Notes: generated by a model not told the origin, from the letters alone. A stretch of 64,000 nt of DNA from Desulfitibacter sp. BRH_c19 (GCA_001515945.1 LOER01000036.1:1-64000), one strand, 5' to 3'. Positions 45,024 to 53,946 are shown, numbered from the stretch's first letter. Made by a program: numbers and translations.

Positions 45024-45787
45024 TTTTTGTTTTGGCAGGAACTTCAGAAGCTAAGGAAACAATCAAATTATTAAGAGATAGGAGTTTCCAAGTATCTGCT
45101 TCAGTAGTGAGCAACTATGGTTATGAGTTGTTAGCCAATAACGGTGTAAAACACTTAAAACAAGGATCTTTTAATAAAGAGGAACTGATAAAATGTCTTA
45201 AGGAAATGAATACATTATATCTAGTAGATGCTACCCATCCCTTTGCCAAACAGATTAGTGCATTGGCAATGGAAGTAGCTGCTGAGCTTAAAATTAATTA
45301 TATTAGGCTAGAAAGACAAAGCTGTGAACTTCCTGATAATCCACTAATTAAAAAGGTGACAACCCTTGAAGAGATAGAGAAGTATCTTTTTAAAGGTCAA
45401 AAAGTTTTTAGCACCCTTGGTAGTAACAATTTAGCTGAAATAGTTTCATTAGTTAAGCGGGTTGGTGCTAACCTCACAGCAAGGGTTCTGCCAGTAAGCA
45501 AATCAATTAAAGCTTGTGAAGACCTTGGATTAAAACCTGAGAACATAATTGCTCTCAAAGGACCTTTTTCAAAGGAATTAAATACGATTCTTTTTAAACA
45601 ATTTGGAGCTCAATTAATTCTGACCAAGGAAAGTGGGAATATTGGGGGTTTCTCAGAGAAAATTGCAGCGGCAATTGAGTTGAGTATTCCAGTAGTGGTT
45701 TTATGTAGACCAGTACTAAATTACCCCCTACTGGTGAATTCACCCCAAGAGGTCTTGGAGTATATAGAGCAAGCATTAGAAAATTAG
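45020..45787 (+). CDS. cbiJ: Cobalt-precorrin-6A reductase
   Basis: CbiJ/CobK family, 255 aa: FVLAGTSEAKETIKLL at the start, LVDATHPFAKQIS near 75, and LGSNNLAEI near 133. It reduces the macrocycle with NADH or NADPH. Its ATG overlaps the cbiH stop (ATGA). Confidence 0.9.
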   Translation: MIFVLAGTSEAKETIKLLRDRSFQVSASVVSNYGYELLANNGVKHLKQGSFNKEELIKCLKEMNTLYLVDATHPFAKQISALAMEVAAELKINYIRLERQSCELPDNPLIKKVTTLEEIEKYLFKGQKVFSTLGSNNLAEIVSLVKRVGANLTARVLPVSKSIKACEDLGLKPENIIALKGPFSKELNTILFKQFGAQLILTKESGNIGGFSEKIAAAIELSIPVVVLCRPVLNYPLLVNSPQEVLEYIEQALEN

Positions 45788-45861
45788 AAGCTAGAGTATA
45801 GAATATTATAATAAAAACAAAGAAGTTAGAAGCTTCCATAATTAACATTCGATATCAAATT

Positions 45862-45893
45862 TCCGATATCCGACTTCTGACTTCCGAAACGAA
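45862..45893 (+). repeat. Degenerate TCTGACTTC-type repeat, copy 1
   Basis: CCGATATCCGACTTCTGACT lies between cbiJ and cbiX. GATATC-x-GACTTCTGAC recurs between cobU and cbiP. These short near-tandem units are intergenic only. Confidence 0.5.
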
Positions 45894-45909
45894 GGGTAGG
45901 TTTTATGTC

Positions 45910-46284
45910 ATGAAAGAAGGCGTTATTTTATTAGGCCATGGTAGTAGAAGAGAAGAAGCAAACGAAGAAATTCGTAGTATGGCCAAAATGGTACAGGAAG
46001 CTGATAAGGAAGGCCTTTATGAGGTAGCTTTTTTGTCCTTTGGTACTCCACATTTAGCAGATGCAGCAGAAGTCTTAATTGAAAAGGGTTGTGAAAAAAT
46101 AGTTGTTGTGCCAATGTTCCTTGTAACAGGTAATCATATTAACAGAGATATTCCAAGCAGACTTTTGTTACAAAAAACAACATATCCCAATATCAATTTT
46201 GTCCTGGCAAAGCATTTTGGGGCACATCCTGGTATTATAAGTATAGTTCAGGAGAGAATTAAAGAAGCTTCCACTTTAATCTAA
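45910..46284 (+). CDS. cbiX: Sirohydrochlorin cobaltochelatase, short form
   Basis: CbiX-small, 124 aa, with LLGHGSRREEANEEI at the start (catalytic His) and VPMFLVTGNHINRDIP near 75 (second metal-binding His). Short CbiX proteins act as homodimers that insert cobalt into sirohydrochlorin, the entry step of the cobalt-early pathway. Its position after cbiJ fits the operon. The ribosome binding site is weak. Confidence 0.87.
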   Translation: MKEGVILLGHGSRREEANEEIRSMAKMVQEADKEGLYEVAFLSFGTPHLADAAEVLIEKGCEKIVVVPMFLVTGNHINRDIPSRLLLQKTTYPNINFVLAKHFGAHPGIISIVQERIKEASTLI

Positions 46285-46286
46285 AC

Positions 46287-46338
46287 AAGAAGAAGGAAAA
46301 CAGAAAATAGAAAACAGGAAACAGAAAACAGAAGAAAG
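46287..46338 (+). repeat. Purine-rich tandem repeat (GAAAACA-like)
   Basis: About 50 bases of near-pure purine made of degenerate GAAAACA/GGAAACA units after cbiX. It looks like a slipped-strand product rather than a regulatory site. Confidence 0.6.
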
Positions 46339-46553
46339 GTAGTATTGCTTGGTCACCAGAGTTAGCAGCTACTCATTTGTTTGATTCGCTAGCCCTCCAA
46401 AACCTTTAGGTAATACAGTAAGTTACCTTGGAGTGCTTTAACGCTTCACAAACTGCATTCGTTGACGCTGCTTTAACTCAAGTGTTCCCAGAGCGATACT
46501 GCCATGTTAGCATAATTCATTCTGGCTCCTGAATTCTAACTTCCAGAAAGGGC
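46339..46553. other. Intergenic stretch cbiX-cbiC with a bulged hairpin
   Basis: CTCCA (46395-46399) plus AGGTAA (46408-46413) can pair with TTACCT plus TGGAG (46423-46433). No open frame or known element is seen. Confidence 0.4.
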
Positions 46554-46565
46554 TGGTGACATTAA

Positions 46566-47195
46566 TTGGAAATAATTTGGAATCCCAAGGAAATTGAAGA
46601 TAAAAGTATGGGGATAATCGAAGAGTATTTAACAGGTCACAACTTTACTCCTGTTGAGAGAGCTGTTGTGAAAAGGGTTATCCATACCACAGGTGATCCT
46701 GCAATAATTAACAATATACAGTTTCATCCTGATTCCACAAGAGTTGGCGTAAAAGCTATCAGAGAAGGTGCAAATATATTTACTGATGTAAATATGCTCA
46801 AAGCTGGTATTAACGCCAAGACATTAAATAGCTTTGGTGGTGATACTTTTTGCGGAGTTGCAGACCAGAAAACAATAGAGGGAGCTGGGGAGTGGGGTAT
46901 TACCAGATCGGCTGCAGCAATGAGGTTGTTTGGAAAAAGACTTAATGGGTCTATCGTCGCCATAGGAAACGCTCCTACAGCTCTTTTTGAGGTGCTCGAT
47001 TTAATTGAAAAAGGTATTGCGAAACCCGCCTTGATAGTCGGAACCCCTGTTGGTTTTGTGGGAGCAATGGAATCAAAAGAACTAATGATTGAAAAAAATA
47101 ATGTACCATATATAACTGTACGAGGTACTAGAGGTGGCAGCCCCATAGCAGCATGTATGGTTAATGCACTCATGTATTTTAAGGAGACGGATTAG
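46566..47195 (+). CDS. cbiC: Cobalt-precorrin-8 methylmutase
   Basis: CbiC/CobH family, 209 aa, with RVIHTTGDPAI near 37 (catalytic His), TDVNMLKAGI near 75, and GNAPTALFEVLDLIE near 137. It shifts the C11 methyl to C12, giving cobyrinate. TTG start with GGTGAC 7 bases upstream. Confidence 0.92.
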   Translation: MEIIWNPKEIEDKSMGIIEEYLTGHNFTPVERAVVKRVIHTTGDPAIINNIQFHPDSTRVGVKAIREGANIFTDVNMLKAGINAKTLNSFGGDTFCGVADQKTIEGAGEWGITRSAAAMRLFGKRLNGSIVAIGNAPTALFEVLDLIEKGIAKPALIVGTPVGFVGAMESKELMIEKNNVPYITVRGTRGGSPIAACMVNALMYFKETD

Positions 47196-47771
47196 ATGTC
47201 AAGGATAGTCATGGTCATTGGCGGCAGTAGTAGTGGTAAAAGTGTTTTTGCAGAGGAGATAGTCCATAGACTGCAAAACACTCAATCCTGTCCTGTTACA
47301 TATGTTGCGACTGGGACTATTTGGGATGATGAGTTTGCAAAAAGGGTTGAAAAGCACAAGATCAGGAGGCCAAAAAACTGGGGTATTATTGAGGAACCGC
47401 GCAATCTACATCAAGCTTTAGTAAATAAGGTAGATGAAGAAGAGTTATTCTTAATAGATGGTATTGGGACATGGGTTACTAATATCATGTATTTTTGTAG
47501 CTCAATGGGCAAAGAGGATCCTCAGGAATTCAGCTGGAAGAAAAGCCAAGAAGATGAGTTTAAGGAATTTTTAGGACTCTTTATGGAAGCTTGTAAAAAG
47601 TTTAATGGTACGATTATAATGGTTGCAGATGAAGTGGGAATGGATGTTATACCTTACCATAAGGAAGGTAGAGTATTTAGAGATTTAAATGGAATGGCAA
47701 ACCAGAAACTTGCCAAATGTGCAGATGAAGTATATTTGGTGGTTTGTGGGATACCAATGCAGATCAAGTAG
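47196..47771 (+). CDS. cobU: Adenosylcobinamide kinase / guanylyltransferase
   Basis: CobU family, 191 aa, with P-loop GGSSSGKS (9-16), YVATGTIWDDE near 38 and the VADEVGMDVIPY motif near 144. It phosphorylates adenosylcobinamide and transfers GMP to it. It follows the cbiC stop directly. Confidence 0.9.
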   Translation: MSRIVMVIGGSSSGKSVFAEEIVHRLQNTQSCPVTYVATGTIWDDEFAKRVEKHKIRRPKNWGIIEEPRNLHQALVNKVDEEELFLIDGIGTWVTNIMYFCSSMGKEDPQEFSWKKSQEDEFKEFLGLFMEACKKFNGTIIMVADEVGMDVIPYHKEGRVFRDLNGMANQKLAKCADEVYLVVCGIPMQIK

Positions 47772-47788
47772 CTAAATAAATTTTTAAT

Positions 47789-47828
47789 CGGATATCTGAC
47801 TTCTGACCTCTAACATCAGACATCTGCT
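47789..47828 (+). repeat. Degenerate TCTGACTTC-type repeat, copy 2
   Basis: CGGATATCTGACTTCTGACC, then CATCAGACATCTG, between cobU and cbiP. It shares GATATC-x-GACTTCTGAC with the copy near 45862. Confidence 0.5.
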
Positions 47829-47844
47829 ATAAGGGGGATTTGCT

Positions 47845-49419
47845 TTGAGAGCTTCAAAGTCGATTATGTTCCAGGGGACATCTTCAAATGTAGGAAAAAG
47901 TGTTTTATGTGCGGCCTTCTGTAGAATTTTTTATCAGGACGGATATAGAACTGCTCCATTTAAAGCACAAAATATGGCCTTGAATTCAGCTGTTACTCCT
48001 GATGGAGGCGAGATTGGAAGGGCACAGGGAGCTCAAGCTGAAGCTGCTGGAATAAAGCCTACTGTAGATATGAATCCTATTTTAATAAAACCAAAACAAG
48101 ACATGCATGCACAGATCATTGTTAGGGGAAAGCCTATAGGTGATATGTCAGCTAAGGATTATCGAAATGATTATTTGCCTAAGGCGGAAGGTCTTGTCCT
48201 AGAAAGTATAAATAGACTTAAAGATGAGTATGAGGTTTTAGTTATTGAGGGAGCTGGAAGTCCAGCAGAGGTGAATTTAAAGGACAGGGACATTGTGAAT
48301 ATGAAAACAGCAGAACTTGCAGATGCCCCAGTACTTCTTATTGCTGATATTGACAGGGGTGGTGTTTTTGCTTCCTTAATAGGAACCCTAGATCTTTTAG
48401 AACCTCATGAAAGGGATAGAGTTAAAGGTTTTGTGATTAATAAATTCCGAGGGGACCTTGATCTTTTAAAGCCTGGCCTTGACTTTTTAGAAGAAAGGAC
48501 AGGCAAAGAGGTTTTTGGTGTGATACCTTATATGCATGACCATGGAATTGAGGAAGAGGATTCAGTATCTCTATCGGAGTTTAAAACAAAGGGTAGTAAG
48601 GATGCACCCATCCAAATTGCAGTTATTCAACTGCCGCGGATCTCAAACTTTACTGATATAAATCCATTTTTAGAATTACCGGATACCAGAATCAGATTTG
48701 TTAAAAAAGGTGAAGCAATTGGTGAAGCTGATGTCGTAATAATTCCTGGTACAAAGAACTCTATTTTGGATTTGCTTTACTTAAAAGAACAGGGATATTA
48801 TGGTGAAATTCTTGAGTTGGCTAATAGAGGAAAATATATAGTTGGGATATGTGGCGGTTATCAGATGCTAGGGCAAGACCTGCTAGATCCAGAAGGTACA
48901 GAAGCAGACGTAGGTTCTCTTAAGGGCCTTGGCCTTCTTCAATGTATTACAACTTATGGAACAGAAAAGAATACTCATCAGGTTGAAGCCAAAATCCAAG
49001 CATCAGTAGGTGTTTGGGGTGATTTAAAAGGACAAACAATTAAAGGCTATGAAATTCATATGGGTCAGGTTGAAGTGCTTAGTGATGATAGCTGTCTTTT
49101 ACAAATAGAGGAGCGTTCTGGTAAAAAGGTTCAAATAAGAGATGGCGCTTTTAGTTTAGACGGGAGAGTATTTGGAACTCATATACATGGATTTTTTGAC
49201 AATCTAAACGTGATGCTAACTTTTACAAATGCTATTCGTAAAGAAAAAGGGTTAAGTTTACTTTATGAAAAAGATTTAGATATTTACCAAAAGGAAAGAA
49301 ACTATAATAAGGCAGCTGAAATAGTAAGAAAGTCTATTGATATGGAAAAGATCTACAAGATGATGGGACTGGAAACAGGGATCAGAAGTGAGAATTCAGA
49401 AGTTCGAGCTCAGAAATAA
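47845..49419 (+). CDS. cbiP: Cobyric acid synthase
   Basis: CbiP/CobQ family, 524 aa. The N-terminal part is a dethiobiotin-synthetase-like ATP domain (GTSSNVGKS near 10); the C-terminal part is a glutamine amidotransferase (VGICGGYQMLG near 333, and a late GTHIHGFFDN). It amidates side chains b, d, e and g. TTG start after AAGGGGG. The last 15 residues look like read-in to intergenic repeat sequence. Confidence 0.92.
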   Translation: MRASKSIMFQGTSSNVGKSVLCAAFCRIFYQDGYRTAPFKAQNMALNSAVTPDGGEIGRAQGAQAEAAGIKPTVDMNPILIKPKQDMHAQIIVRGKPIGDMSAKDYRNDYLPKAEGLVLESINRLKDEYEVLVIEGAGSPAEVNLKDRDIVNMKTAELADAPVLLIADIDRGGVFASLIGTLDLLEPHERDRVKGFVINKFRGDLDLLKPGLDFLEERTGKEVFGVIPYMHDHGIEEEDSVSLSEFKTKGSKDAPIQIAVIQLPRISNFTDINPFLELPDTRIRFVKKGEAIGEADVVIIPGTKNSILDLLYLKEQGYYGEILELANRGKYIVGICGGYQMLGQDLLDPEGTEADVGSLKGLGLLQCITTYGTEKNTHQVEAKIQASVGVWGDLKGQTIKGYEIHMGQVEVLSDDSCLLQIEERSGKKVQIRDGAFSLDGRVFGTHIHGFFDNLNVMLTFTNAIRKEKGLSLLYEKDLDIYQKERNYNKAAEIVRKSIDMEKIYKMMGLETGIRSENSEVRAQK

Positions 49420-49451
49420 GGCGTTGCTTTTTGCAGGATGGAGGATGGATG

Positions 49452-50399
49452 ATGGAAATAATAATATTAGTTGCTATTTTACTTGATTTAATAGTAGGTG
49501 ACCCGAGGTGCTTACCCCATCCTGTTATCTATATAGGAAAAGTAATATCATATGGCGAAAAATTAATACGCAAGATAACCATTACTCCCATAGGATTAAA
49601 AATAGCCGGAACTATATTATCTATATCTGTAATATTGGGCACATATTTCCTTTTCCTGGGATTGATATGGTTAGCATTTAAAGTTCACCTTTATTTAGGA
49701 ATAATACTTAGTATATTTGTTATGAGTCAAACGTTAGCAATTAATAGTTTATATAAGCACTCCCTAGCTGTGGCAAAACCATTAATAGTGGGAGATTTGA
49801 TAAATGCAAGAAAAGAACTCTCCATGATTGTGGGGAGGGATACGGAAGACATTGGGGAACAGGATATTGTTAGAGGTGTTGTGGAAACAGTATCAGAAAA
49901 TACAGTAGATGGAATAACAGCACCATTATTCTATGGTTTTATTGGGGGACCTCCCCTGGCAATGGCCTATAAGGCTGTGAACACGCTTGATTCTATGATA
50001 GGATATAAGGATGAAAGATACATTAATCTAGGTTGGGCAGGAGCTAGACTGGATGATTTGGCCAATTATGTACCAGCAAGAATTACAGGATTAGTTTATC
50101 TGTTGATTTCCTTTTTTACCCCTGGAGGTTTTAAAGGAGTATGGAATACGATAAAGAAGGATGCACCTAAGCACCCCAGTCCTAATAGTGGAATTCCCGA
50201 AGCAGCTGTTGCTGGTGCCCTACAAATACAATTAGGAGGGCTTAACTATTATAGGGGAACAGCATCCCATAGAGCCTTAATGGGGCAACCTATCAAGACG
50301 TTAGAGATGAAGCATATTCATCATAGTTTATATATTATGCTTGCTGTATCCGGATTGATGTTTATTTTAGGGAGTTTGGGTTCTTTATATGTACGATAA
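49452..50399 (+). CDS. cbiB: Adenosylcobinamide-phosphate synthase
   Basis: CbiB/CobD membrane protein, 315 aa, with LLDLIVGDPRCLPHPV at the start, RGVVETVSENTVDGITAPLFYGF near 144, NTLDSMIGYKDERY near 178 and APKHPSPNSGIPEAAVAGAL near 237. It attaches the aminopropanol arm to cobyric acid. ATG 49452 is preferred because GGAGG lies 7 bases before it. Confidence 0.92.
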   Translation: MEIIILVAILLDLIVGDPRCLPHPVIYIGKVISYGEKLIRKITITPIGLKIAGTILSISVILGTYFLFLGLIWLAFKVHLYLGIILSIFVMSQTLAINSLYKHSLAVAKPLIVGDLINARKELSMIVGRDTEDIGEQDIVRGVVETVSENTVDGITAPLFYGFIGGPPLAMAYKAVNTLDSMIGYKDERYINLGWAGARLDDLANYVPARITGLVYLLISFFTPGGFKGVWNTIKKDAPKHPSPNSGIPEAAVAGALQIQLGGLNYYRGTASHRALMGQPIKTLEMKHIHHSLYIMLAVSGLMFILGSLGSLYVR

Positions 50400-50522
50400 A
50401 CAGGATTCTTGACTTTAGGTGGAGTTTCCCACAGGATTAGTTCAACTACAGTTCAGGAAAAAGCATCTGAACTAAGTTTCACTGAATTACTCCATCTGAA
50501 GGTTATAGAGCGAAACTTCATT
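50396..50522 (+). repeat. Dispersed repeat, fullest copy
   Basis: It starts inside the cbiB stop codon with ATAAACAGGATTCTT and GGTGGAGTTTCCCA (shared with 18070-18104). GTTCAG/CTGAAC, ACTCCATCTGA and TAGAGCGAAACTTCA follow, in the same order as at 25959-26035. Confidence 0.6.
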
Positions 50523-50700
50523 TAATCAGCAGATTAAATGTTTAGCTGAGCTAATCCTTTAGGGGAAACCGTTATCCAGGGACATAGCACCGCTTATCTC
50601 CCACTTATAGAAGATGGGAGTCTTGGAGTGAAACTTGTCAACTTGTTGACATAACTGAACCCATGCAAGGCTAGCGGTGATAGTCATCGAATAAACGAAT
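50520..50700 (+). other. Hairpin-rich region, possible structured RNA
   Basis: Several perfect pairings lie close together: ATTTAATC/GATTAAAT (50520-50539), TTAGCT/AGCTAA (50542-50554), CTCCCACTT/AAG-A-TGGGAG (50598-50620) and GTCAAC/GTTGAC (50637-50650). CACCGCT (50588-50594) pairs with AGCGGTG (50673-50679), closing the last two hairpins into a three-way junction. No open frame is present. It lies between cbiB and cobA and matches no RNA family I know. Confidence 0.45.
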
Positions 50701-50777
50701 ACGGGAGACAGAGTTAAGAAGTGTGATTTGAAGATTTCATCTGACTCCTGACTATGTAGTCTGAAAGGAGAACTAAT

Positions 50778-51341
50778 ATGATCCAGATATATACTGGAAA
50801 TGGAAAAGGTAAAACAACTGCATCCTTAGGACTTGCAATGCGGGCAGCAGGTCATGGTTTTAAGGTGAGAATCATTCAATTCATGAAGGGTAGTACCTAT
50901 AGCGGAGAATTAAACTCTGCTGAAAAGTTAGGTATTGAAGTCTTTCAATTTGGGAGAACCTGCCCCCATGCCGCTGTGATAAAAAGTGGTTTTATGAAAT
51001 GTCTTAGCTGTGGTGGTTGTTGGATAGGGTTAAAGGAAGTCACAGACATAGATATAAAAAAGATTGATATGGCATGGCAGTTAGCAAAGGATACAGTTAC
51101 TGAGGGAAAACACGATTTACTGATTCTTGATGAAATATTGAATGGTTTTAAAAAAGATCTTGTTAACTTGGATGACGTAGTCCAGTGGCTCAAACAGGTT
51201 CCCGAGGATATTGAAATAGTTTTAACAGGCAGAAATGCACCCCCTGAATTAATTGAATTAGCCCACCTAGTATCTGAGGTAAGGGAGATAAAGCACCCCT
51301 ACAAGCAAGGCATTGAATCAAGAAGAGGAATTGAGTATTAA
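50778..51341 (+). CDS. cobA: Cob(I)yrinic acid a,c-diamide adenosyltransferase
   Basis: CobA/CobO/BtuR-type adenosyltransferase, 187 aa, with P-loop GNGKGKTT (7-14) and LLILDEILNG near 114. It has an extra cysteine cluster (CPHAAVIKSGFMKCLSCGGC, about 58-78). This is the enzyme that makes the adenosyl form needed by Mgm. AAAGGAG precedes the ATG. Confidence 0.9.
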   Translation: MIQIYTGNGKGKTTASLGLAMRAAGHGFKVRIIQFMKGSTYSGELNSAEKLGIEVFQFGRTCPHAAVIKSGFMKCLSCGGCWIGLKEVTDIDIKKIDMAWQLAKDTVTEGKHDLLILDEILNGFKKDLVNLDDVVQWLKQVPEDIEIVLTGRNAPPELIELAHLVSEVREIKHPYKQGIESRRGIEY

Positions 51342-52102
51342 TGAGTAGTTTTTTACTAGCCTTTAGTTTTTTAACGATTATACCAGCATATGGTAGTAGA
51401 GTTGCAGGGGAAAAAGATATGGCAAATTCACTATATTTTTATCCTTTGGTTGGTCTTTTAATAGGGGGATTTTTGGCTTTAATGGCATATGCAAGTGACG
51501 TTCTTTCACTCGGACTAGGTGGAGATGCACTTATAGTTGTTATCTGGATAATCTTGACAGGTGGACTCCACATGGATGGTGTGATGGATTCAGCAGATGG
51601 ATTATTTAGTGGAAGAGACAGGGAAAGAAAACTTGAGATATTGAAAGATAGCAGGGTTGGTGCCATGGGAGTTATTGCCTTAGGCGCAGTATTATTACTT
51701 AAATTTTCGTTTTTGGTATCTTTACCTTTTGAGCATAAATTATGGGCCTTGTTTTTAGCACCTGCGGTTGGTAGAACAGCCATGGTTTATTCAGTTTTGT
51801 ATTTTCCCTATGCACGTTCAAAACCGGGACTTGGAAAATGCTTTGGTGAAAATGTTGGCAGGAAAAAATTCTATGGAGCAGCGGCTATTACTTTGGTAGC
51901 GGCATTTATGGTTGCTGGAAGCACAGGTGTGACATTGGTACTGACGTCTCTTTTAATAGCTGCAATTATTGCTAAATGGTTTGCATGGATTTTAGGAGGA
52001 CAGACTGGGGATACATATGGAGCGCTGTGCGAGGTCTTGGAAACCATATTTTTAATATTAATAGTAATAGTCATAGGAGTGGCGGGATTTTATGGATCAT
52101 AA
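51341..52102 (+). CDS. cobS: Adenosylcobinamide-GDP ribazoletransferase (cobalamin synthase)
   Basis: CobS family, 253 aa, multi-pass membrane protein with GGLHMDGVMDSADGLFSGRD near 70 (metal-binding aspartates) and KDSRVGAMGVIALG near 102. It joins adenosylcobinamide-GDP with alpha-ribazole. The ATG overlaps the cobA stop (TAATG). Confidence 0.9.
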   Translation: MSSFLLAFSFLTIIPAYGSRVAGEKDMANSLYFYPLVGLLIGGFLALMAYASDVLSLGLGGDALIVVIWIILTGGLHMDGVMDSADGLFSGRDRERKLEILKDSRVGAMGVIALGAVLLLKFSFLVSLPFEHKLWALFLAPAVGRTAMVYSVLYFPYARSKPGLGKCFGENVGRKKFYGAAAITLVAAFMVAGSTGVTLVLTSLLIAAIIAKWFAWILGGQTGDTYGALCEVLETIFLILIVIVIGVAGFYGS

Positions 52103-53195
52103 AAATAAAAATATAGACAAGGGTAAACCTGTCCATGGAGGCAATGTATGGGCAGCATCACAAAGATGGGGAATTGCTCCCGAGAACTTTTTAGACTTTA
52201 GTGCAAATATTAATCTATTAGGACCTTCTCCAAAGGCAATTGAAGTAATTCAAGACAGCTTAGGAGTCTTAAGCCATTATCCTGAGCCTACAGGTGAAAG
52301 CTTTAAAATCTGCTTGAGTAAATTTTTTAATATTAATTCAGAAAACATAGTCTTAGGCAATGGTGGAGCAGAGCTAATATATTTAGTTGGAAGAATTTTT
52401 TATAAAAAAAGGATATTACTCCTAGCCCCCACTTTTTCTGAATATGGAGAAGGTATTGAAAATCCTAATATTATTTATATTGGGTTGGATTCGAAAGATT
52501 CATTTATGTTGCCAACTAATGAAATAATTCATAATATGGAAAAGAATGATTTGATATTCATTGGAAACCCTAATAACCCCACGGGCGGCATTTTTCCAAA
52601 AGAGGAAATCAAAAAGATACTAGAAACTGCAGTAGAAAAGAGTGCAGTAGTTATTATTGACGAAGCCTTCATAGATTTTTTAGGTGACGAGTCGTATTCG
52701 GTTAGATATTGGGTAAATGATTATCCAAATTTAATAGTTGTAGGTTCATTGACAAAATTCTTTGCAATACCATCGTTACGTCTTGGATATGCAATAGCCG
52801 CAAGAGATACCGCTTTAAGGATGGAATACCTCTTACCTACATGGCGAATTAATACATTTGCTCTAAAAGCTGGGGAAGCTTCTATTAATGACAAAGAGTA
52901 TATTCAAAAGACACTAAACTTTGTCAAAGAAGAAAGAGAATTTCTTACCAAGGGGTTAACTTCCATTAAAGGGCTTAAAGTTTATCCAGGAGCAGCAAAC
53001 TACATTTTGGTTGATGGAGAAAGCCTTGGGTTAACTAGCGGAGAGCTGCAAGAAAGGCTTGGACCCTATGGTATTTTAATAAGAAAATGTGCTTCCTATT
53101 ATAATCTTAGCCCATATTATTTTAGGTTAGGCGTGAAAAAAAGGGAAGAGAATATAAAATTATTAGAAACATTGAAGAAAGTAGCTGATATATAG
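52092..53195 (+). CDS. cobD: L-threonine-O-3-phosphate decarboxylase
   Basis: PLP-dependent class I/II aminotransferase fold, 367 aa, CobD/CobC family: HGGNVWAASQRWGI near 15, LDFSANINLLGP near 33, NPNNPTGG near 155, PLP lysine in SLTKFFAIPSLRLGY near 220. It makes aminopropanol phosphate for CbiB. Histidinol-phosphate aminotransferase is related, but operon and N-terminus support CobD. It overlaps cobS by 11 bases. Confidence 0.87.
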   Translation: MDHKNKNIDKGKPVHGGNVWAASQRWGIAPENFLDFSANINLLGPSPKAIEVIQDSLGVLSHYPEPTGESFKICLSKFFNINSENIVLGNGGAELIYLVGRIFYKKRILLLAPTFSEYGEGIENPNIIYIGLDSKDSFMLPTNEIIHNMEKNDLIFIGNPNNPTGGIFPKEEIKKILETAVEKSAVVIIDEAFIDFLGDESYSVRYWVNDYPNLIVVGSLTKFFAIPSLRLGYAIAARDTALRMEYLLPTWRINTFALKAGEASINDKEYIQKTLNFVKEEREFLTKGLTSIKGLKVYPGAANYILVDGESLGLTSGELQERLGPYGILIRKCASYYNLSPYYFRLGVKKREENIKLLETLKKVADI

Positions 53196-53782
53196 TGAAA
53201 ATTATTTTAGTTAGGCACGGACAGACTGAGTGGAATCTTTTACAAAAATATCAGGGACAAACGGACATACCATTAACTGACTTAGGAAGAAAACAGGCTC
53301 AAGCTGCAGGAGAGTATCTTGCTAATATCGAGAAAATAGAAGCATTATATTGTAGTGATTTGTCCCGTACAAAAGAAACAGCAGAAATAATTGGGAACAG
53401 TATAAATTTAAATCCAAAATCTGATTCACGCCTTAGGGAGCTTTGCTTTGGACTTTGGGAAGGACTAACATTTACTGAGGTATATGAAAAATATCCTAAA
53501 GAATTTGATAACTGGTACAATGATACCCATAAAACAAAAGTTCCGGAAGGAGAGTCCTTTGAACAATTAATAGAAAGGGCTATGGAAACTCTTACAGAAA
53601 TATTGGAAAGGCATACTGGGACAGTAGTAGTAGTCACTCATGGTGGAGTTATCAAGGGCGTACTATCACAAAGTGTAGACAAAAATGACATGTGGCAAAC
53701 AGGAGTTGACCCTGGTTCAATAACTATCCTAGAAGCAACTGGGGATAAGATGCAACCTATTAAAATAGGATTAGTACCATAA
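53195..53782 (+). CDS. cobC: Alpha-ribazole phosphatase-like histidine phosphatase
   Basis: Histidine phosphatase, 195 aa, with RHGQTEWN (His8 is the phosphorylated residue), CSDLSRTKETAE near 58 and VVTHGGVIKG near 147. In this operon it most likely dephosphorylates alpha-ribazole phosphate or B12 phosphate. GTG start directly after cobD; last gene of the operon. Confidence 0.85.
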   Translation: MKIILVRHGQTEWNLLQKYQGQTDIPLTDLGRKQAQAAGEYLANIEKIEALYCSDLSRTKETAEIIGNSINLNPKSDSRLRELCFGLWEGLTFTEVYEKYPKEFDNWYNDTHKTKVPEGESFEQLIERAMETLTEILERHTGTVVVVTHGGVIKGVLSQSVDKNDMWQTGVDPGSITILEATGDKMQPIKIGLVP

Positions 53783-53797
53783 TCCATATTTCGGACA

Positions 53798-53825
53798 TTG
53801 ACAATTTCTATCAACTGGCTATAAT
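53798..53825 (+). promoter_or_regulatory. Consensus sigma-A promoter of tRNA-Gly
   Basis: TTGACA (53798-53803) and TATAAT (53820-53825) are both perfect, 16 bases apart, and end 31 bases before the tRNA. Confidence 0.8.
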
Positions 53826-53856
53826 TAAGTATACAAAGAAGTTAAATAATCAATAA

Positions 53857-53931
53857 GCGGAAATAGCTCAGCGGTAGAGTATTGGCTTCCCAAGCCGAGG
53901 GTCGCGGGTTCGAATCCCGTTTTCCGCTCCA
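53857..53931 (+). tRNA. tRNA-Gly (anticodon CCC), CCA encoded
   Basis: 75 bases forming a full cloverleaf. The acceptor arms GCGGAAA / TTTCCGC (53921-53927) pair perfectly, the anticodon loop is TTCCCAA, and the T-arm is GCGGG-TTCGAAT-CCCGT. The discriminator T and CCA are encoded. Confidence 0.95.
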
Positions 53932-53946
53932 ATCTTTAAAAGCTTT

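Noticed and set aside
46287-46338. Possible CRISPR-like or binding-site array of GAAAACA units
   Set aside because: Units are 7-8 bases, degenerate and unspaced; this is a simple purine tract.
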